DNA of 49,560 bases, from assembly GCA_014360825.1 (NCBI GenBank), contig JACIWT010000016.1, positions 1 through 49,560 on the forward strand, written 5' to 3'. The stretch comes from Chloroflexota bacterium. GTDB taxonomy: Bacteria > Chloroflexota > Anaerolineae > UBA2200 > JACIWT01. Shown here piece after piece: positions 9,555 through 18,538 of this stretch. The translations under genes and the position numbers were made by a program. The notes below the pieces were generated by a model. That model searched no databases. It was not told the DNA's origin and saw only the letters and a program-made list of their open reading frames with translations. Position 1 is the first letter of the stretch; each line of letters opens with the position of its first letter.

Positions 9555-10046
9555 ATGGACGCCGCACAGAAAAGTTCGATTCGGACCTGGGCAATCATCA
9601 TGATCGTGTACGTCATCGCGGCGGCTGTTGTGCTGTTTTTGCTGTGGCAGGTGTTGGTTCCGGCCTGGCCCAAGGCCTCCGTGTTTGCCAACGTGCTCAT
9701 CACGGCGGCAGCGGCCATTGCCTGCACCGCCTTCGGCTATTTCGCCGGCTTTTACCTGCTCAACGCGGAGAACATGCAGAAATTGGCCACCGCCATTGGC
9801 GGGTTCGTGAGTGGTATCACAGTGGCCAAGTTCGAGGAGTGGCGCAACGCCATCGCCGCAACCGTTAACCCCGAGATGTCCGCAGTCTTAGGGGCAATCA
9901 TCGTGTTGGGGGTGGGCGGCCTGGTGGTAGGCATCTGGGCGGGAGCCAACGCCAAGAAGCAAGTCGAAGGGGTCGAACGGGGTCTTGTTCCAGAACCCGG
10001 TCCCAGTCGTGGGTTGCTCGATATCACTCGCGAGGCCTTTCGCTAA
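9555..10046 (+). CDS. Small membrane protein of unknown function
   Basis: 163 residues from ATG 9555, with AAGGAGG about 10 bp upstream. In-frame ATGs further up (9528, and 9438 inside the -35 box of the promoter) are rejected because they precede the ribosome site or the transcription start. Three hydrophobic segments are visible: about residues 8-32 (WAIIMIVYVIAAAVVLFLLW), 37-62 (NVLITAAAAIACTAFGYFAG) and 110-132 (VLGAIIVLGVGGLVVGIW), with a charged C-terminal tail ending in LDITREAFR. I do not recognise a family. It shares the duplicated promoter-leader with the secreted M23 protein, so the two may be co-regulated, and it is followed by a good terminator, making it monocistronic. Confidence 0.65.
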   Translation: MDAAQKSSIRTWAIIMIVYVIAAAVVLFLLWQVLVPAWPKASVFANVLITAAAAIACTAFGYFAGFYLLNAENMQKLATAIGGFVSGITVAKFEEWRNAIAATVNPEMSAVLGAIIVLGVGGLVVGIWAGANAKKQVEGVERGLVPEPGPSRGLLDITREAFR

Positions 10047-10168
10047 ACACTATTTCTGCGAGGCACGGCAGAAGTCCCGTCGCGCTTATGGCATAGGCGC
10101 GATTTGTATCAGTCGTGGTGGGGGTCGCGGCTCAGCGTAGCATGGCCGGAGACGATCCGGAACATACG

Positions 10169-10206
10169 GCCCGCCGTTCTCTGATTGGAGAACGGCGGGC
10201 TTTCTC
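10169..10206 (+). terminator. Intrinsic terminator after the small membrane protein
   Basis: A perfect 13-bp stem, GCCCGCCGTTCTC (10169-10181) with GAGAACGGCGGGC (10188-10200), six-base loop, followed by TTTCTCGTT. It closes the region 2 transcripts. Confidence 0.75.
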
Positions 10207-10223
10207 GTTCCCGGGCGATGCCT

Positions 10224-10610
10224 GTAGGGGGGACAGGTCTGAGACCTGCCCCTACCTGGGCGATCGTTGCCAACCCATCTGCGTCGGATTTGTTTCTGTG
10301 CCTGGAAGGGCGGTGTAGGGGCATTCCTTGTGGATGCCTCTGTCCCCAGGGCAGGCACAAGGCCTGCCCCTACAGGCTACAGGCCCCGCCATCGAATGGA
10401 ATCGCCCGTGTGCGATGGATCGTATTATTAAACCCGCGGCGCGGGTTTCCCACCCCTTGCCGTCGGTTTCTAACCGACGACGCGTTCGCGGGATTCTTCA
10501 TTTCCACCTGCATCCCTTGTCGATGCCTCTGTCCCCCGGGCAGGCACAAGGCCTGCCCCTACCGTGTCCATTGTTCACCGGAGAGGCGACCCGGCGGGTC
10601 GCCCCTACCG
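10224..10610. repeat. Cluster of short GC-rich palindromic repeats
   Basis: This non-coding stretch holds at least six palindromes: 10224-10255 (GTAGGGG...CCCCTAC), 10349-10369 and 10538-10558 (both GGGCAGGC-ACAAG-GCCTGCCC followed by CCTAC), 10430-10448 (AAACCCGC-GGC-GCGGGTTT), 10461-10479 (CGTCGGTT-TCT-AACCGACG) and 10585-10603 (GGCGACCCG...CGGGTCGCC). A linker CGCGGGATTCTTCATTTCCACCTGC-like motif at 10487-10511 recurs at 45292-45316 with one change, and CCATCGAATGGAAT near 10389 recurs near 49482. Several in-frame open stretches here are by-products of the repeats; I see no gene between 10047 and 10883. Confidence 0.8.
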
Positions 10611-10706
10611 CCGTTTCCATCCCATCTAGTCGGGATTCTTTGTATTCATTAATAGCCCCGTCGCACGTGGAGGTCAAAACTGCGCATTTTATGAAGGGCG
10701 TTCAAT

Positions 10707-10735
10707 TTGCCAAAGCAGCATCCTTGTGCTATACT
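10707..10735 (+). promoter_or_regulatory. Promoter of the rpsB operon
   Basis: TTGCCA (10707-10712), 17 bp, TATACT (10730-10735). It is about 150 bp upstream of rpsB and the only good promoter before the translation and lipid genes, so it probably drives rpsB through cdsA. Confidence 0.75.
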
Positions 10736-10741
10736 ATTTTT

Positions 10742-10796
10742 GCAGATCCCCTGAGAGATCTGCTATCCAGCACGCCTCCTGACTAGCCAGGCGTGC
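10742..10796 (+). promoter_or_regulatory. Two hairpins in the rpsB 5' leader
   Basis: GCAGATC/GATCTGC (10742-10763) and GCACGCCT/AGGCGTGC (10770-10796) lie directly after the promoter, within the first 60 transcribed bases. No T-run follows. Ribosomal protein S2 is known to repress its own synthesis through leader RNA in several bacteria; whether this leader does so is an inference from position. Confidence 0.45.
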
Positions 10797-10883
10797 CACT
10801 TATTGTCTTGACGCTATGCGGAAAGCAAAGGTGGTTCCTGGTTGGGAAGAGGGTGGCGGACGAATAAAACGAAGGAGGATATC

Positions 10884-11783
10884 GTGACTGTTGTTTCCAT
10901 GAAGGCCCTGTTAGAAGCAGGCGTCCACTTTGGCCACCGCAGCCAGCGATGGCACCCCAAAATGCGCCCGTTCATTTTCACTGAGCGCAATGGCATCCAC
11001 ATCATTGATCTCCAGCAAACGTTGACTCGCTTGGAGGAGGCCTACAACTTCATCCGCGACCAGGCTGCCGAAGGCGGCACAGTGCTCTTCGTGGGCACGA
11101 AGAAACAGGCCCAGGAGACCATCGCCAGCGAGGCGCAACGCTGTGGGATGCCTTATGTCAACCAACGTTGGCTGGGCGGCACTTTAACCAACTTCCGCAC
11201 CATCCGGCAGCGGGCGGATTATCTGCTGGAGTTGGAAGCGCAAAAGGCACGGGGCGAGTTCGACCTGCTCCCAAAGAAAGAGGCCTTGTGGAAGGAGCGC
11301 GAACTCAGCAAACTGCAGCGGCGTTTGGGCGGGCTGAAGAACATGTACTATCTCCCCAGTGCTCTTTTCATCACGGACGTTCGCCGCGAGGCCATTGCCA
11401 TCAAAGAGGCAAACACCCTAGGCATTCCGGTTGTGGCTATGGTAGATACCAACTGTGACCCAGATCCCATTGATTATGTCATCCCTGCCAACGATGATGC
11501 GATCCGCGCCATCAGGTTAATCACCTCGGTCATAGCCAATGCGGTCATCGAGGGCCAGGGTATGCGCGGCGTCATCATGGCCGAGGAGGGCGCGGAAGCA
11601 GTGGAAGCGCCCGTCTCAGCAGAAGGGCTGCCCAGGGTTTTCTCGCCCGAGGAGGAGGTCATTGAAGAGGAGGTCCCCATCTCGATTGAGGGATTGCCCA
11701 GAGTCTTCTCGCCAGAGCCCGACGAAGAAGCGAATCCCCAAGACGAAGAGCAGGCCGAGAAAGAGCATTCCAGCCTGGCATAA
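10884..11783 (+). CDS. rpsB: Small ribosomal subunit protein S2
   Basis: 299 residues from GTG 10884, which has GAAGGAGG 5 bp upstream; an in-frame ATG at 10842 precedes the ribosome site. S2 hallmarks: [22 protein letters not shown] at the N terminus, [39 protein letters not shown] and [23 protein letters not shown]. The protein binds the 30S head late in assembly. It is longer than usual (S2 is commonly 230-260 residues): an acidic tail of about 60 residues carries two copies of [10 protein letters not shown] separated by a run of Glu. First gene of the conserved rpsB-tsf-pyrH-frr order. Confidence 0.96.
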   Translation: MTVVSMKALLEAGVHFGHRSQRWHPKMRPFIFTERNGIHIIDLQQTLTRLEEAYNFIRDQAAEGGTVLFVGTKKQAQETIASEAQRCGMPYVNQRWLGGTLTNFRTIRQRADYLLELEAQKARGEFDLLPKKEALWKERELSKLQRRLGGLKNMYYLPSALFITDVRREAIAIKEANTLGIPVVAMVDTNCDPDPIDYVIPANDDAIRAIRLITSVIANAVIEGQGMRGVIMAEEGAEAVEAPVSAEGLPRVFSPEEEVIEEEVPISIEGLPRVFSPEPDEEANPQDEEQAEKEHSSLA

Positions 11784-11791
11784 TCTAAGAG

Positions 11792-11817
11792 GGCGGACTG
11801 TACTCATACAGTCCGCC
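11792..11817 (+). promoter_or_regulatory. Hairpin between rpsB and tsf
   Basis: A perfect 11-bp stem, GGCGGACTGTA (11792-11802) with TACAGTCCGCC (11807-11817), four-base loop. The following TTACAGTG is too poor in T for an efficient terminator, so partial attenuation or message stabilisation between rpsB and tsf is more likely. Confidence 0.55.
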
Positions 11818-11850
11818 TTACAGTGATAATATCGGAATCAAAGGAGAACG

Positions 11851-12444
11851 ATGAACATCACGACCGACATGGTCAAACAACTCCGCGAAATGACCGGCGC
11901 GGGGATTTTAGACTGCAAGAAAACGTTAGAGGCTACTAACGGCGATATGGAAAAGGCCGCCGCCATACTTTACAAAAAGGGATTGGCACAAGCCGCTAAG
12001 AAGGCCGATCGCGAGGCCAAAGACGGCGTGATTGGCGTCTATGTGCATAACACGCAGAAATTGGTGGGGTTGGTGGAATTGAACTGCGAGACCGATTTCG
12101 TCTCGCGCCTGGACGAGTTCCGCGCACTCGCCCGCGACCTGGCTATGCAGGTGGCAGGATACCATCCTCTCTACCTGCGCGTCGAGGATATACCAGAGGA
12201 GGTGCTCCTCGCCCAGCGGCAACTTATCCGCGCTGAGTTGGCAGATAGTTCCAAATCAGAGGGCGAAAAAGGCCTGCTTGTGGAAAGCCGCCTTAAGAAA
12301 TGGTTTGAGGAAGTGGTTCTCTTGGAGCAACACTTCTTCCGCGATGAGAACAAGACAGTGCGCGATGTCCTAAATGAGGCTATCGCCAAATTTGGTGAGA
12401 ATGTCGTGTTGCGCCGCTTCGTGCGCTTTGAGTTGGGCGAATAA
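11851..12444 (+). CDS. tsf: Elongation factor Ts
   Basis: 197 residues with AAGGAG 4-5 bp before ATG 11851. The N-terminal UBA-like domain (TTDMVKQLREMTGAGILDCKKTLEATNGDMEKA) and the core motif LNCETDFVSR identify EF-Ts, the nucleotide exchange factor that releases GDP from EF-Tu. Length matches the short type that has one core subdomain, as in Thermus, rather than the roughly 280-residue enterobacterial form. It follows rpsB as in most bacteria, with an 11-bp-stem hairpin between them. Confidence 0.96.
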   Translation: MNITTDMVKQLREMTGAGILDCKKTLEATNGDMEKAAAILYKKGLAQAAKKADREAKDGVIGVYVHNTQKLVGLVELNCETDFVSRLDEFRALARDLAMQVAGYHPLYLRVEDIPEEVLLAQRQLIRAELADSSKSEGEKGLLVESRLKKWFEEVVLLEQHFFRDENKTVRDVLNEAIAKFGENVVLRRFVRFELGE

Positions 12445-12474
12445 CGAAGCCAAGCACATGGGAGAATAACCCAC

Positions 12475-13191
12475 ATGGCGAAGGTCAAATACAGGCGCAT
12501 CTTGTTAAAGATGGGCGGCGAAGCCATGGCCGGTAAGTCAGGATATGGCATCGATCCAGTCGTCGTGGACGGAGTTTCCGCACAGATCAGGAACGTCCGC
12601 GACCTAGAAGTGCAAGTGGCTATTGTCGTCGGGGCTGGGAACATCTGGCGCGGCAGGGATGGCTTGGCCCGCGGGATGGACCGGGCTACCGCCGACTACA
12701 TTGGCATGCTGGCCACCGTGATGAATTCACTGGCCCTGCAGGATTCGCTGGAGCGCATGGGGGTCGAAACGCGGGTGCAGACAGCCATCGAGATGCGCGC
12801 GGTGGCAGAGCCATATATCCGGCGGCGGGCTATCCGGCATTTGGAGAAGGGTCGCGTGGTCATCTTCGGCGCGGGGACCGGTAACCCGTATTTCACTGCT
12901 GATACCGCTGCTGCTCTGCGGGCAATGGAAATTGACGCCGAAGTCCTACTGAAAGCCACCAAAGTAGATGGCATATACGACTGTGACCCGGTCACTAATC
13001 CGAACGCGAAACGGTTCGAACATCTGAGTTACATAGAGGCGCTGAATTTGGGCGTCCAGGTAATGGACTCGACTGCTCTATCGCTCTGCATGGACAATGA
13101 CCTACCCATCATCGTCTTCAAACTAAGCGAGCCACGTAGCATCGAGAGAGTAGTATTGGGTGACAACATCGGCACTATCGTCTGCCGATGA
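12475..13191 (+). CDS. pyrH: UMP kinase
   Basis: 238 residues, standard length. Amino-acid-kinase fold with [15 protein letters not shown] at the N terminus, [30 protein letters not shown] (UMP kinase signature), [20 protein letters not shown] and [11 protein letters not shown]. It phosphorylates UMP to UDP with ATP, the last shared step before UTP and CTP. Unlike eukaryotic UMP/CMP kinase it is hexameric. It sits 30 bp after tsf and 45 bp before frr in the usual order. Confidence 0.96.
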   Translation: MAKVKYRRILLKMGGEAMAGKSGYGIDPVVVDGVSAQIRNVRDLEVQVAIVVGAGNIWRGRDGLARGMDRATADYIGMLATVMNSLALQDSLERMGVETRVQTAIEMRAVAEPYIRRRAIRHLEKGRVVIFGAGTGNPYFTADTAAALRAMEIDAEVLLKATKVDGIYDCDPVTNPNAKRFEHLSYIEALNLGVQVMDSTALSLCMDNDLPIIVFKLSEPRSIERVVLGDNIGTIVCR

Positions 13192-13236
13192 GGTAGCACG
13201 GAAACAACCCCTTACGATTCGAACACACGGAGACTG

Positions 13237-13806
13237 ATGATGAGCGATGAAGCCCTGCTCGTGCTAATGGAGGCCTCAGAACGCATGGAAAAGGCGGTCG
13301 AGGCACTGCGCGCGGATCTACTGAGCATCCGCACGGGGCGTGCCTCACCTGCCCTCGTCGAGCGCCTCAAAGTGGACTATTACGACTCTCCCACCCCGCT
13401 TAATCAGCTCGCTACTATCTCGGTGCCTGAACCGAGACTGATCGTCATCCGCCCGTGGGATCCCAACGTGATAAGCAATATCGAAAAGGCGATCCTGAAG
13501 TCCGATCTGGGACTCACGCCAATCAACGATGGGCGACTAATTCGTTTGAACATTCCTCCGCTCACCGAAGAGCGAAGGCAGGAACTGGTAAAACTCGTGA
13601 ATCGTCGTGTGGAAGAGGGGCGCGTGGCCATCCGCAACATCCGGCGCGACACCCTAGAGGACCTACGCAAGTTGGAAAAAGACAAACTCATCTCAGAGGA
13701 TGAGTTCTACAAGGCGAAGGACGACCTCCAAGAACTCACCGACGAATACATCGAGAAAATTGATACATTGGGCCAGCAGAAGCAAGACGAGATTATGGAA
13801 ATCTAA
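13237..13806 (+). CDS. frr: Ribosome recycling factor
   Basis: 189 residues. [51 protein letters not shown] near the N terminus and [21 protein letters not shown] further on are RRF signatures. With EF-G it splits post-termination ribosomes. Two consecutive ATGs exist (13237 and 13240); CGGAG lies 4 bp from the first and 7 bp from the second, so the second may be the real start. The gene follows pyrH and is 15 bp from uppS. Confidence 0.96.
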   Translation: MMSDEALLVLMEASERMEKAVEALRADLLSIRTGRASPALVERLKVDYYDSPTPLNQLATISVPEPRLIVIRPWDPNVISNIEKAILKSDLGLTPINDGRLIRLNIPPLTEERRQELVKLVNRRVEEGRVAIRNIRRDTLEDLRKLEKDKLISEDEFYKAKDDLQELTDEYIEKIDTLGQQKQDEIMEI

Positions 13807-13821
13807 CCGAGTAGGAGGAGG

Positions 13822-14559
13822 ATGGGTTATCCAGAGGAAACGGCGTCGGCAAAAGAACTGAAGGTTGTCCCCGTTCATGTGGCCATCATCATGGACGGTA
13901 ACGGCCGTTGGGCCCAGCAGCGTGGCCTGCCCCGCACTGCAGGACACCGCGCCGGTACTGAGAACATCCGCACCGTCTTACAAGCCGCCGTTGATTTCGG
14001 CATCCAATATCTCACCTTATTCGCTTTCTCCACGGAGAACTGGGGACGCCCTGCGGAGGAAGTGCGGGCGTTGATGATGCTCTTGGAGCAGGTGATCGAT
14101 CGCGAGTTGGCTGAACTGCATGCCAAAGGGGTGCGATTGCGCCATCTGGGCCGGCTCGATGCCCTGCCCAGCAAACTGCAAGAGAAGATCCAGCATGCCT
14201 TGGAACTCACCAAAGACAATACGCGCATCAGCGTGAACATCGCCTTCAACTATGGAGGGCGGATGGAAATAGTGGAGGCGGTGCGCCGCATGATGCATGA
14301 GGGCGTGAGGCCTGATGAAGTGACAGAGGAGACTCTGAGCAAATACCTCTTCACTGCAGGTCTCCCTGACCCCGACCTTATCATCCGTACTGCCGGTGAG
14401 ATGCGCCTCAGCAATTTTCTCATCTGGCAGGCTGCGTACGCGGAATACTATTCCACCCCTACTTACTGGCCAGACTTTGGACGAGAGGAGCTTTACAAGG
14501 CATTGCTTGCTTATGCTCAACGCGACAGGCGTTTCGGGTTGCTCAAGCCTGCGTCTTAG
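13822..14559 (+). CDS. uppS: Isoprenyl (undecaprenyl) diphosphate synthase
   Basis: 245 residues. The cis-prenyltransferase signature [22 protein letters not shown] near residue 22 contains the catalytic Asp, and [22 protein letters not shown] near the C terminus holds the second conserved block. It condenses isopentenyl diphosphate onto farnesyl diphosphate to make the C55 carrier used for peptidoglycan and other cell-surface glycans. AGGAGG sits about 4 bp before the ATG. It joins the translation genes to cdsA, the order seen in many bacteria. Confidence 0.95.
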   Translation: MGYPEETASAKELKVVPVHVAIIMDGNGRWAQQRGLPRTAGHRAGTENIRTVLQAAVDFGIQYLTLFAFSTENWGRPAEEVRALMMLLEQVIDRELAELHAKGVRLRHLGRLDALPSKLQEKIQHALELTKDNTRISVNIAFNYGGRMEIVEAVRRMMHEGVRPDEVTEETLSKYLFTAGLPDPDLIIRTAGEMRLSNFLIWQAAYAEYYSTPTYWPDFGREELYKALLAYAQRDRRFGLLKPAS

Positions 14560-14581
14560 AAGCAGTGGGAAGGCTCTCGTT

Positions 14582-15382
14582 ATGCTACGCACGCGGGTTT
14601 TAACCGCCGTCATCGCCATACCCATAGTCCTCGCCGTTGCCTACCTGGGCGGTTGGTGGTTCTATCTGCCCTTGGCTGCTATTCTACTCCTAGGCGGACA
14701 TGAATTCTGCGCCCTGATGCGTTCCGCCGGTTACAATCCATCTGAACCCGCCTGTCTGGGCCTCATTGCCGCGCTCCTGATAGATGCTATTTTCCCTGGC
14801 TATCGGATTGGGCGCTTTGCATTAGTCGCCACCATTGCCATAGAGGCCACCCGACATATTGTCCGCAACCAAACGAAGGGCTTCTTGGTGAACTGGGCTC
14901 TCATGTTGACCGGAGCGCTTTATGTGGGCGGATTGGGCAGCCATTTCATCACGTTGCGGGCGTTGCCAGGTGGCTTTGGATGGCTGGCGTTGGCTGCCAT
15001 ACCCACCTGGGTATGCGATAGCGCTGCCTATTTTGTTGGCACCAGTAGGGGGAGACAAGGCTTCTTCACCACCATTAGCCCACACAAGACTTGGGAGGGT
15101 TTTATCGGAGGGTGGTTCAGCGGGGCGATAGCGGCTGTGGGAGCAGGGCTCTTTTTGAAACTGACGCTTGCGCAAGCCATTGTGCTAGGGTTAATACTTC
15201 CACTTGCGGCCACATTTGGCGATCTGGCCGAGTCGTTGCTGAAACGACAGGTAGGAGCCAAGGACTCCGGGACGTTTTTCCCGGGTCATGGGGGTGTGTT
15301 GGATCGAGCGGATAGTTTGCTGTTTGTAGTGCCCCTGGTCTATTATTATCTCATATGGATCGTGGGCATTACGGCAAGGTAG
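14582..15382 (+). CDS. cdsA: Phosphatidate cytidylyltransferase
   Basis: 266 residues from ATG 14582; open codons further upstream overlap uppS and lack a hydrophobic start. It is an integral membrane protein of about seven or eight helices, beginning LTAVIAIPIVLAVAYLGGWW. The CDP-diglyceride synthase signature is near the C terminus: KRQVGAKDSGTFFPGHGGVLDRADSL. It makes CDP-diacylglycerol from phosphatidate and CTP for phospholipid synthesis. It follows uppS by 22 bp. The genes that often come next (dxr, rseP) are missing; a sensor-like gene takes their place. Confidence 0.94.
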   Translation: MLRTRVLTAVIAIPIVLAVAYLGGWWFYLPLAAILLLGGHEFCALMRSAGYNPSEPACLGLIAALLIDAIFPGYRIGRFALVATIAIEATRHIVRNQTKGFLVNWALMLTGALYVGGLGSHFITLRALPGGFGWLALAAIPTWVCDSAAYFVGTSRGRQGFFTTISPHKTWEGFIGGWFSGAIAAVGAGLFLKLTLAQAIVLGLILPLAATFGDLAESLLKRQVGAKDSGTFFPGHGGVLDRADSLLFVVPLVYYYLIWIVGITAR

Positions 15383-15402
15383 TCTTTGGGTAGAAAAGGA
15401 CT

Positions 15403-17337
15403 ATGGTCATCGAAGGGATAACGCTCATCTCGATCCTCTCACTGCTGAACCTGATACTGGCTTCGGCCAACGTGATCATCGCCTTTTCACTGTTGGTCTA
15501 TATCCTGACGCAGAACTATCACAGCGCGGTGGCGAGAGCCTTCTGTGCGTTGATGACCTTCGTGCTGATCGTCTTCGCTGTGGATGTGATCACCCCGAAT
15601 GTGGTCTCCACAGAGGATATGATCCGTTGGATGCGCTTGCAATGGCTGGGTATCGCCTTCGTTCCCGCCGCGTGCTTGCATTTCTCCGATACCATGCTAC
15701 AAACGACCAACTCGATTTCCACTGTGCGCCGGGCTTTGGTGGTTCTGGGCTATCTGGCTAGTGGCGCTTTCTTCGCCTTGGCTGCCGGGAGCGATTTGAT
15801 CGTGCACGATGGCGTGCGTATGGGATACATTGACCATCTCGCTCCCGGACCACTGTTCAACCTATTTACCTTCTATTTCTTCACCTGCGTTTTGATTGGC
15901 GTGGTGAACATCTTTCGGGCCCGGCAACGGTGCCTTACCTCCACCTCCCGGCGTCGCATGGGCCGCCTGACGGTGGCAATTGCTGCACCAGGGTTGGGAG
16001 TTTTCCCTTACTTGCTGGTAGCCACCCTGGCTGGTCGGGTTCCAACTCAAATTGTGTTGGCCCTCGCCCTGCTCAGCAATGTGGGCATTGCTCTGATGAA
16101 CATCGTGATTGCCTACACCGTCGCCTTCCAGGGCGTATTCACCCCCGATCGGGTCATCAAGCACAACCTCATCCACTACCTCCTGCGCGGGCCATTGGTG
16201 GCCTCGGCTGTCATACTCGCTGTGCTGGTGATCCCCCGTGTGGAGCGTATCCTGGGTCTGCCGCGCGACACCGTGCTCATTTTCACCGTTGCCATTGGCA
16301 TCGTGCTCTTCCAGGTGTTTATTAACGTCGCCAAGCCTTATATTGATCGCCTTATCTATCGCAAAGATCGCGACGAGATCACCTGGATACAGCAATTGGA
16401 CACACGCCTGCTCACGAGTTCTGACCTGGAGCAGATTTTGGAGAACGTGCTCATCGCGTTATGCGATCTCCTGCGAGCACCGAGCGGTTTCGTTTTGGCT
16501 ATTGACGATGATGGGCCACGAATGCGCGTCTTTTGCGGCCCCCAACGCATCGCCAATGCTTTTATAGAGAAGAGCGATGTCCGGGCACTACTAGCGGAGT
16601 TCAACGCCCAGCCACGGGAAGAAGGAACCAGCCCAGTGGCGGAGATATTGATCCGTGACGGTTATTGGCTGCTACCTCTGCGGACCGAAAACGGCCAGGC
16701 TACTTTGGGCATTCTGGGGGTTCGTCGCCGAGGCGCGCCTGACCTGAGCGATGAACAGATGGAAATCGTGGCCGGATTGGTGGGACAGGCGGAGCTGGCT
16801 CTATATGATATTCAGTTGCAGCGCGAAGTATTTGATGCACTGCAACACATTGTCCCCGAAATCGACCAGTTGCAACGGCTGCGGAGTCTGCCGCCATACC
16901 TCAGTCCGGTGCCGGTGGGGCGCGGCGGAGGTAGTGTGATCTCGGATCCAGAGTTCCAGAAGATAGTGAAGGACGCACTCAGCCACTACTGGGGAGGCCC
17001 GCGACTTACGACAAGCCCGCTCCTGCAATTGCGCACAGTGCAAGAGGCGATGGAGAAAAGCGGCGGTGTACCGTCGCGTGCTCTGCGCGCCGTATTGAAA
17101 GAAGCCATCGAACGGCTGAAACCCGACGGTCCTCGCAGCATGACCGCCGCAGAATGGGTGCTGTACAACATCCTGGAGATGAAGTATATCCAGGGCCGAC
17201 GCATTCGAGAGATAGCAGATCGCATGGCGATCAGTGAGCCAGATTTCTATCGCAAGCAGCGCGCAGCCATCGAGGAATTAGCGAAGACCCTGGCAGCAAT
17301 GGAACTGGAACGCACCGGCCAGGCGTCGGCAAGTTAG
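15403..17337 (+). CDS. Membrane sensor: 7TM region, GAF domain, C-terminal HTH-like region
   Basis: 644 residues. About residues 1-300 contain eight or so hydrophobic helices resembling the 7TM sensor region found in front of some histidine kinases (LISILSLLNLILASANVIIAFSLLVYIL first). Residues about 325-475 look like a GAF domain (LLTSSDLEQILENVLIALCDLLRAPSGFVLAIDDDG; LLPLRTENGQATLGILGVRRRG). There is no HisKA or ATPase domain. The last 130 residues are helical and include IREIADRMAISEPDFYRKQRAAIEELAKTL, which reads like a helix-turn-helix of the sigma-region-4 type. That would make it a membrane-bound one-component regulator. It begins 20 bp after cdsA and probably shares its message. The HTH assignment is an inference. 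Confidence 0.65.
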   Translation: MVIEGITLISILSLLNLILASANVIIAFSLLVYILTQNYHSAVARAFCALMTFVLIVFAVDVITPNVVSTEDMIRWMRLQWLGIAFVPAACLHFSDTMLQTTNSISTVRRALVVLGYLASGAFFALAAGSDLIVHDGVRMGYIDHLAPGPLFNLFTFYFFTCVLIGVVNIFRARQRCLTSTSRRRMGRLTVAIAAPGLGVFPYLLVATLAGRVPTQIVLALALLSNVGIALMNIVIAYTVAFQGVFTPDRVIKHNLIHYLLRGPLVASAVILAVLVIPRVERILGLPRDTVLIFTVAIGIVLFQVFINVAKPYIDRLIYRKDRDEITWIQQLDTRLLTSSDLEQILENVLIALCDLLRAPSGFVLAIDDDGPRMRVFCGPQRIANAFIEKSDVRALLAEFNAQPREEGTSPVAEILIRDGYWLLPLRTENGQATLGILGVRRRGAPDLSDEQMEIVAGLVGQAELALYDIQLQREVFDALQHIVPEIDQLQRLRSLPPYLSPVPVGRGGGSVISDPEFQKIVKDALSHYWGGPRLTTSPLLQLRTVQEAMEKSGGVPSRALRAVLKEAIERLKPDGPRSMTAAEWVLYNILEMKYIQGRRIREIADRMAISEPDFYRKQRAAIEELAKTLAAMELERTGQASAS

Positions 17338-17359
17338 ACCTGTGCCAGGAGCGCTGCTC

Positions 17360-17387
17360 TTGACAGACTACGGAGAATCGCTATACT
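17360..17387 (+). promoter_or_regulatory. Promoter of the cyclase-family gene
   Basis: TTGACA (17360-17365), 16 bp, TATACT (17382-17387). Transcription would begin only about 10 bases before the ATG at 17404, giving a very short leader. Confidence 0.75.
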
Positions 17388-17403
17388 TCGCAGGTAATTG
17401 GCT

Positions 17404-18051
17404 ATGGGCATTTACGATCTGACTGTCACGATCTGGCCGGGAATGCCAACCTGGCCAGGAGAGGAGGACATTCGCCTGGATCCGGTGTCCCGCATATCGC
17501 TTGGTGATGTAGCCAATGTCTCTCGATTAGCCCTTGGGACGCACACCGGCACGCACGTAGATGCACCCTGGCACTTTCACGACGCAGGCCCTACAGTAGA
17601 CCAACTGCCCTTGGAGGTACTGGTAGGAGAAGGGTACGTGGCAGATATGGGTCAGACTGCGCAGATAGGGCCAGAGGAATTGAGACAGGCCAAGATCCCG
17701 GCAGGTGTCACGCGACTCCTGCTTAAAACCACGAATTCGAGGTACTGGGCTCATGACAAAGGGGGGTTTCAGAAGGACTTCGTTGCTGTCACTCCAGAGG
17801 GAGCGCAGTGGATTGTAGAGCGGGGTATCCGCCTGATCGGGATCGATTATCTTTCTGTTGAGCGCTTTGGTTCTTTGGACCACGCTGTCCATCGCACTTT
17901 CGCCACACAGGGCGTGATCGCAATCGAGGGGCTGAATTTAGGTGAAATACCGGCTGGCTGGTATCAGATTCTGTGCTTGCCACTCAAGATCGCGGGCGCA
18001 GATGGCGCGCCAGCCCGGGTAATCGCTGTGGGCCCCTTGAACAGGAAATAA
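17404..18051 (+). CDS. Cyclase-family metal hydrolase (kynurenine formamidase-like)
   Basis: 215 residues from ATG 17404; a TTG at 17398 in the same frame is an alternative but lies closer to the transcription start. The metal motif [12 protein letters not shown] (His47, His51, Asp53) defines the PF04199 cyclase family, which includes kynurenine formamidase, isatin hydrolase and polyketide cyclases. The closing part [21 protein letters not shown] and [21 protein letters not shown] is typical of the formamidase-like branch. No other tryptophan catabolic gene is nearby, so the true substrate is open; a cyclic or N-formyl amide is likely. The gene has its own promoter and precedes a ferredoxin by 31 bp. 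Confidence 0.8.
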   Translation: MGIYDLTVTIWPGMPTWPGEEDIRLDPVSRISLGDVANVSRLALGTHTGTHVDAPWHFHDAGPTVDQLPLEVLVGEGYVADMGQTAQIGPEELRQAKIPAGVTRLLLKTTNSRYWAHDKGGFQKDFVAVTPEGAQWIVERGIRLIGIDYLSVERFGSLDHAVHRTFATQGVIAIEGLNLGEIPAGWYQILCLPLKIAGADGAPARVIAVGPLNRK

Positions 18052-18082
18052 GAGTCAAACAACCAGAAGGAGGCAAAGGAAA

Positions 18083-18343
18083 ATGGCTTTCAAAATCACA
18101 GAGGACTGCATTTCTTGTGCCGCATGCGAATCCGAGTGCCCCAACCAAGCCATCAGCGAGGGCGACGAGATCTTCGTGATTGACCCGAACAAGTGCACGG
18201 AATGCGTGGGCTTCTTCGAGACGCAGCAGTGCGCGGCTGTGTGTCCTGTGGACGCCTGTGTGCCTGACCCGGCCCACGAGGAAACACACGAGCAATTGCT
18301 GGCCAAGTTCAAGAAATTGCATCCCGATAAACAACCGAAATAG
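18083..18343 (+). CDS. 2[4Fe-4S] ferredoxin, YfhL type
   Basis: 86 residues with AAGGAGG upstream. First cluster motif C9-x2-C12-x2-C15-x3-C19-P; second C38-x2-C41-x8-C50-x3-C54-P, the eight-residue insertion being typical of YfhL/Allochromatium-type low-potential ferredoxins. A helical charged tail follows (residues 65-86). It should carry electrons for cytosolic enzymes; the aldehyde:ferredoxin oxidoreductase and the molybdenum hydroxylase in this window are possible partners, but nothing in the sequence links them directly. A strong terminator follows the gene. Confidence 0.93.
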   Translation: MAFKITEDCISCAACESECPNQAISEGDEIFVIDPNKCTECVGFFETQQCAAVCPVDACVPDPAHEETHEQLLAKFKKLHPDKQPK

Positions 18344-18353
18344 GGTGCCCAAG

Positions 18354-18397
18354 GTGGGTGGTCCTGAATGCAGCGGGCCACCCACTTTTTGTTGTTT
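18354..18397 (+). terminator. Intrinsic terminator after the ferredoxin gene
   Basis: GTGGGTGGTCC (18354-18364) pairs with GGGCCACCCAC (18375-18385), 11 bp with one G-U pair and a ten-base loop, followed by TTTTTGTTGTTTT. Confidence 0.9.
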
Positions 18398-18468
18398 TCT
18401 CGAAAGGGTTTTGTTGATGTGTGCAAACTTCGCTTCCAGATCGCGCATAAGAACTCTGTCAACACGGC

Positions 18469-18497
18469 TTGTGCACGGGCAGAAATGCGACTATAAT
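18469..18497 (+). promoter_or_regulatory. Promoter of the CBM48 gene
   Basis: TTGTGC (18469-18474), 17 bp, TATAAT (18492-18497), about 40 bp before the start codon and after the ferredoxin terminator. Confidence 0.7.
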
Positions 18498-18538
18498 AGA
18501 AAGTAAGATGTGAAACCATTGCCCTGCGGAGGGTGGTG

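Noticed and set aside
10224-10610. CRISPR-like array
   Set aside because: The repeats are palindromes of different sequence and spacing; there is no regular repeat-spacer pattern and no cas gene.
10185-10786. Two overlapping open frames of about 150 codons in the repeat region
   Set aside because: They consist of the palindromes and their linkers, repeat the same peptide words, and span the rpsB promoter.
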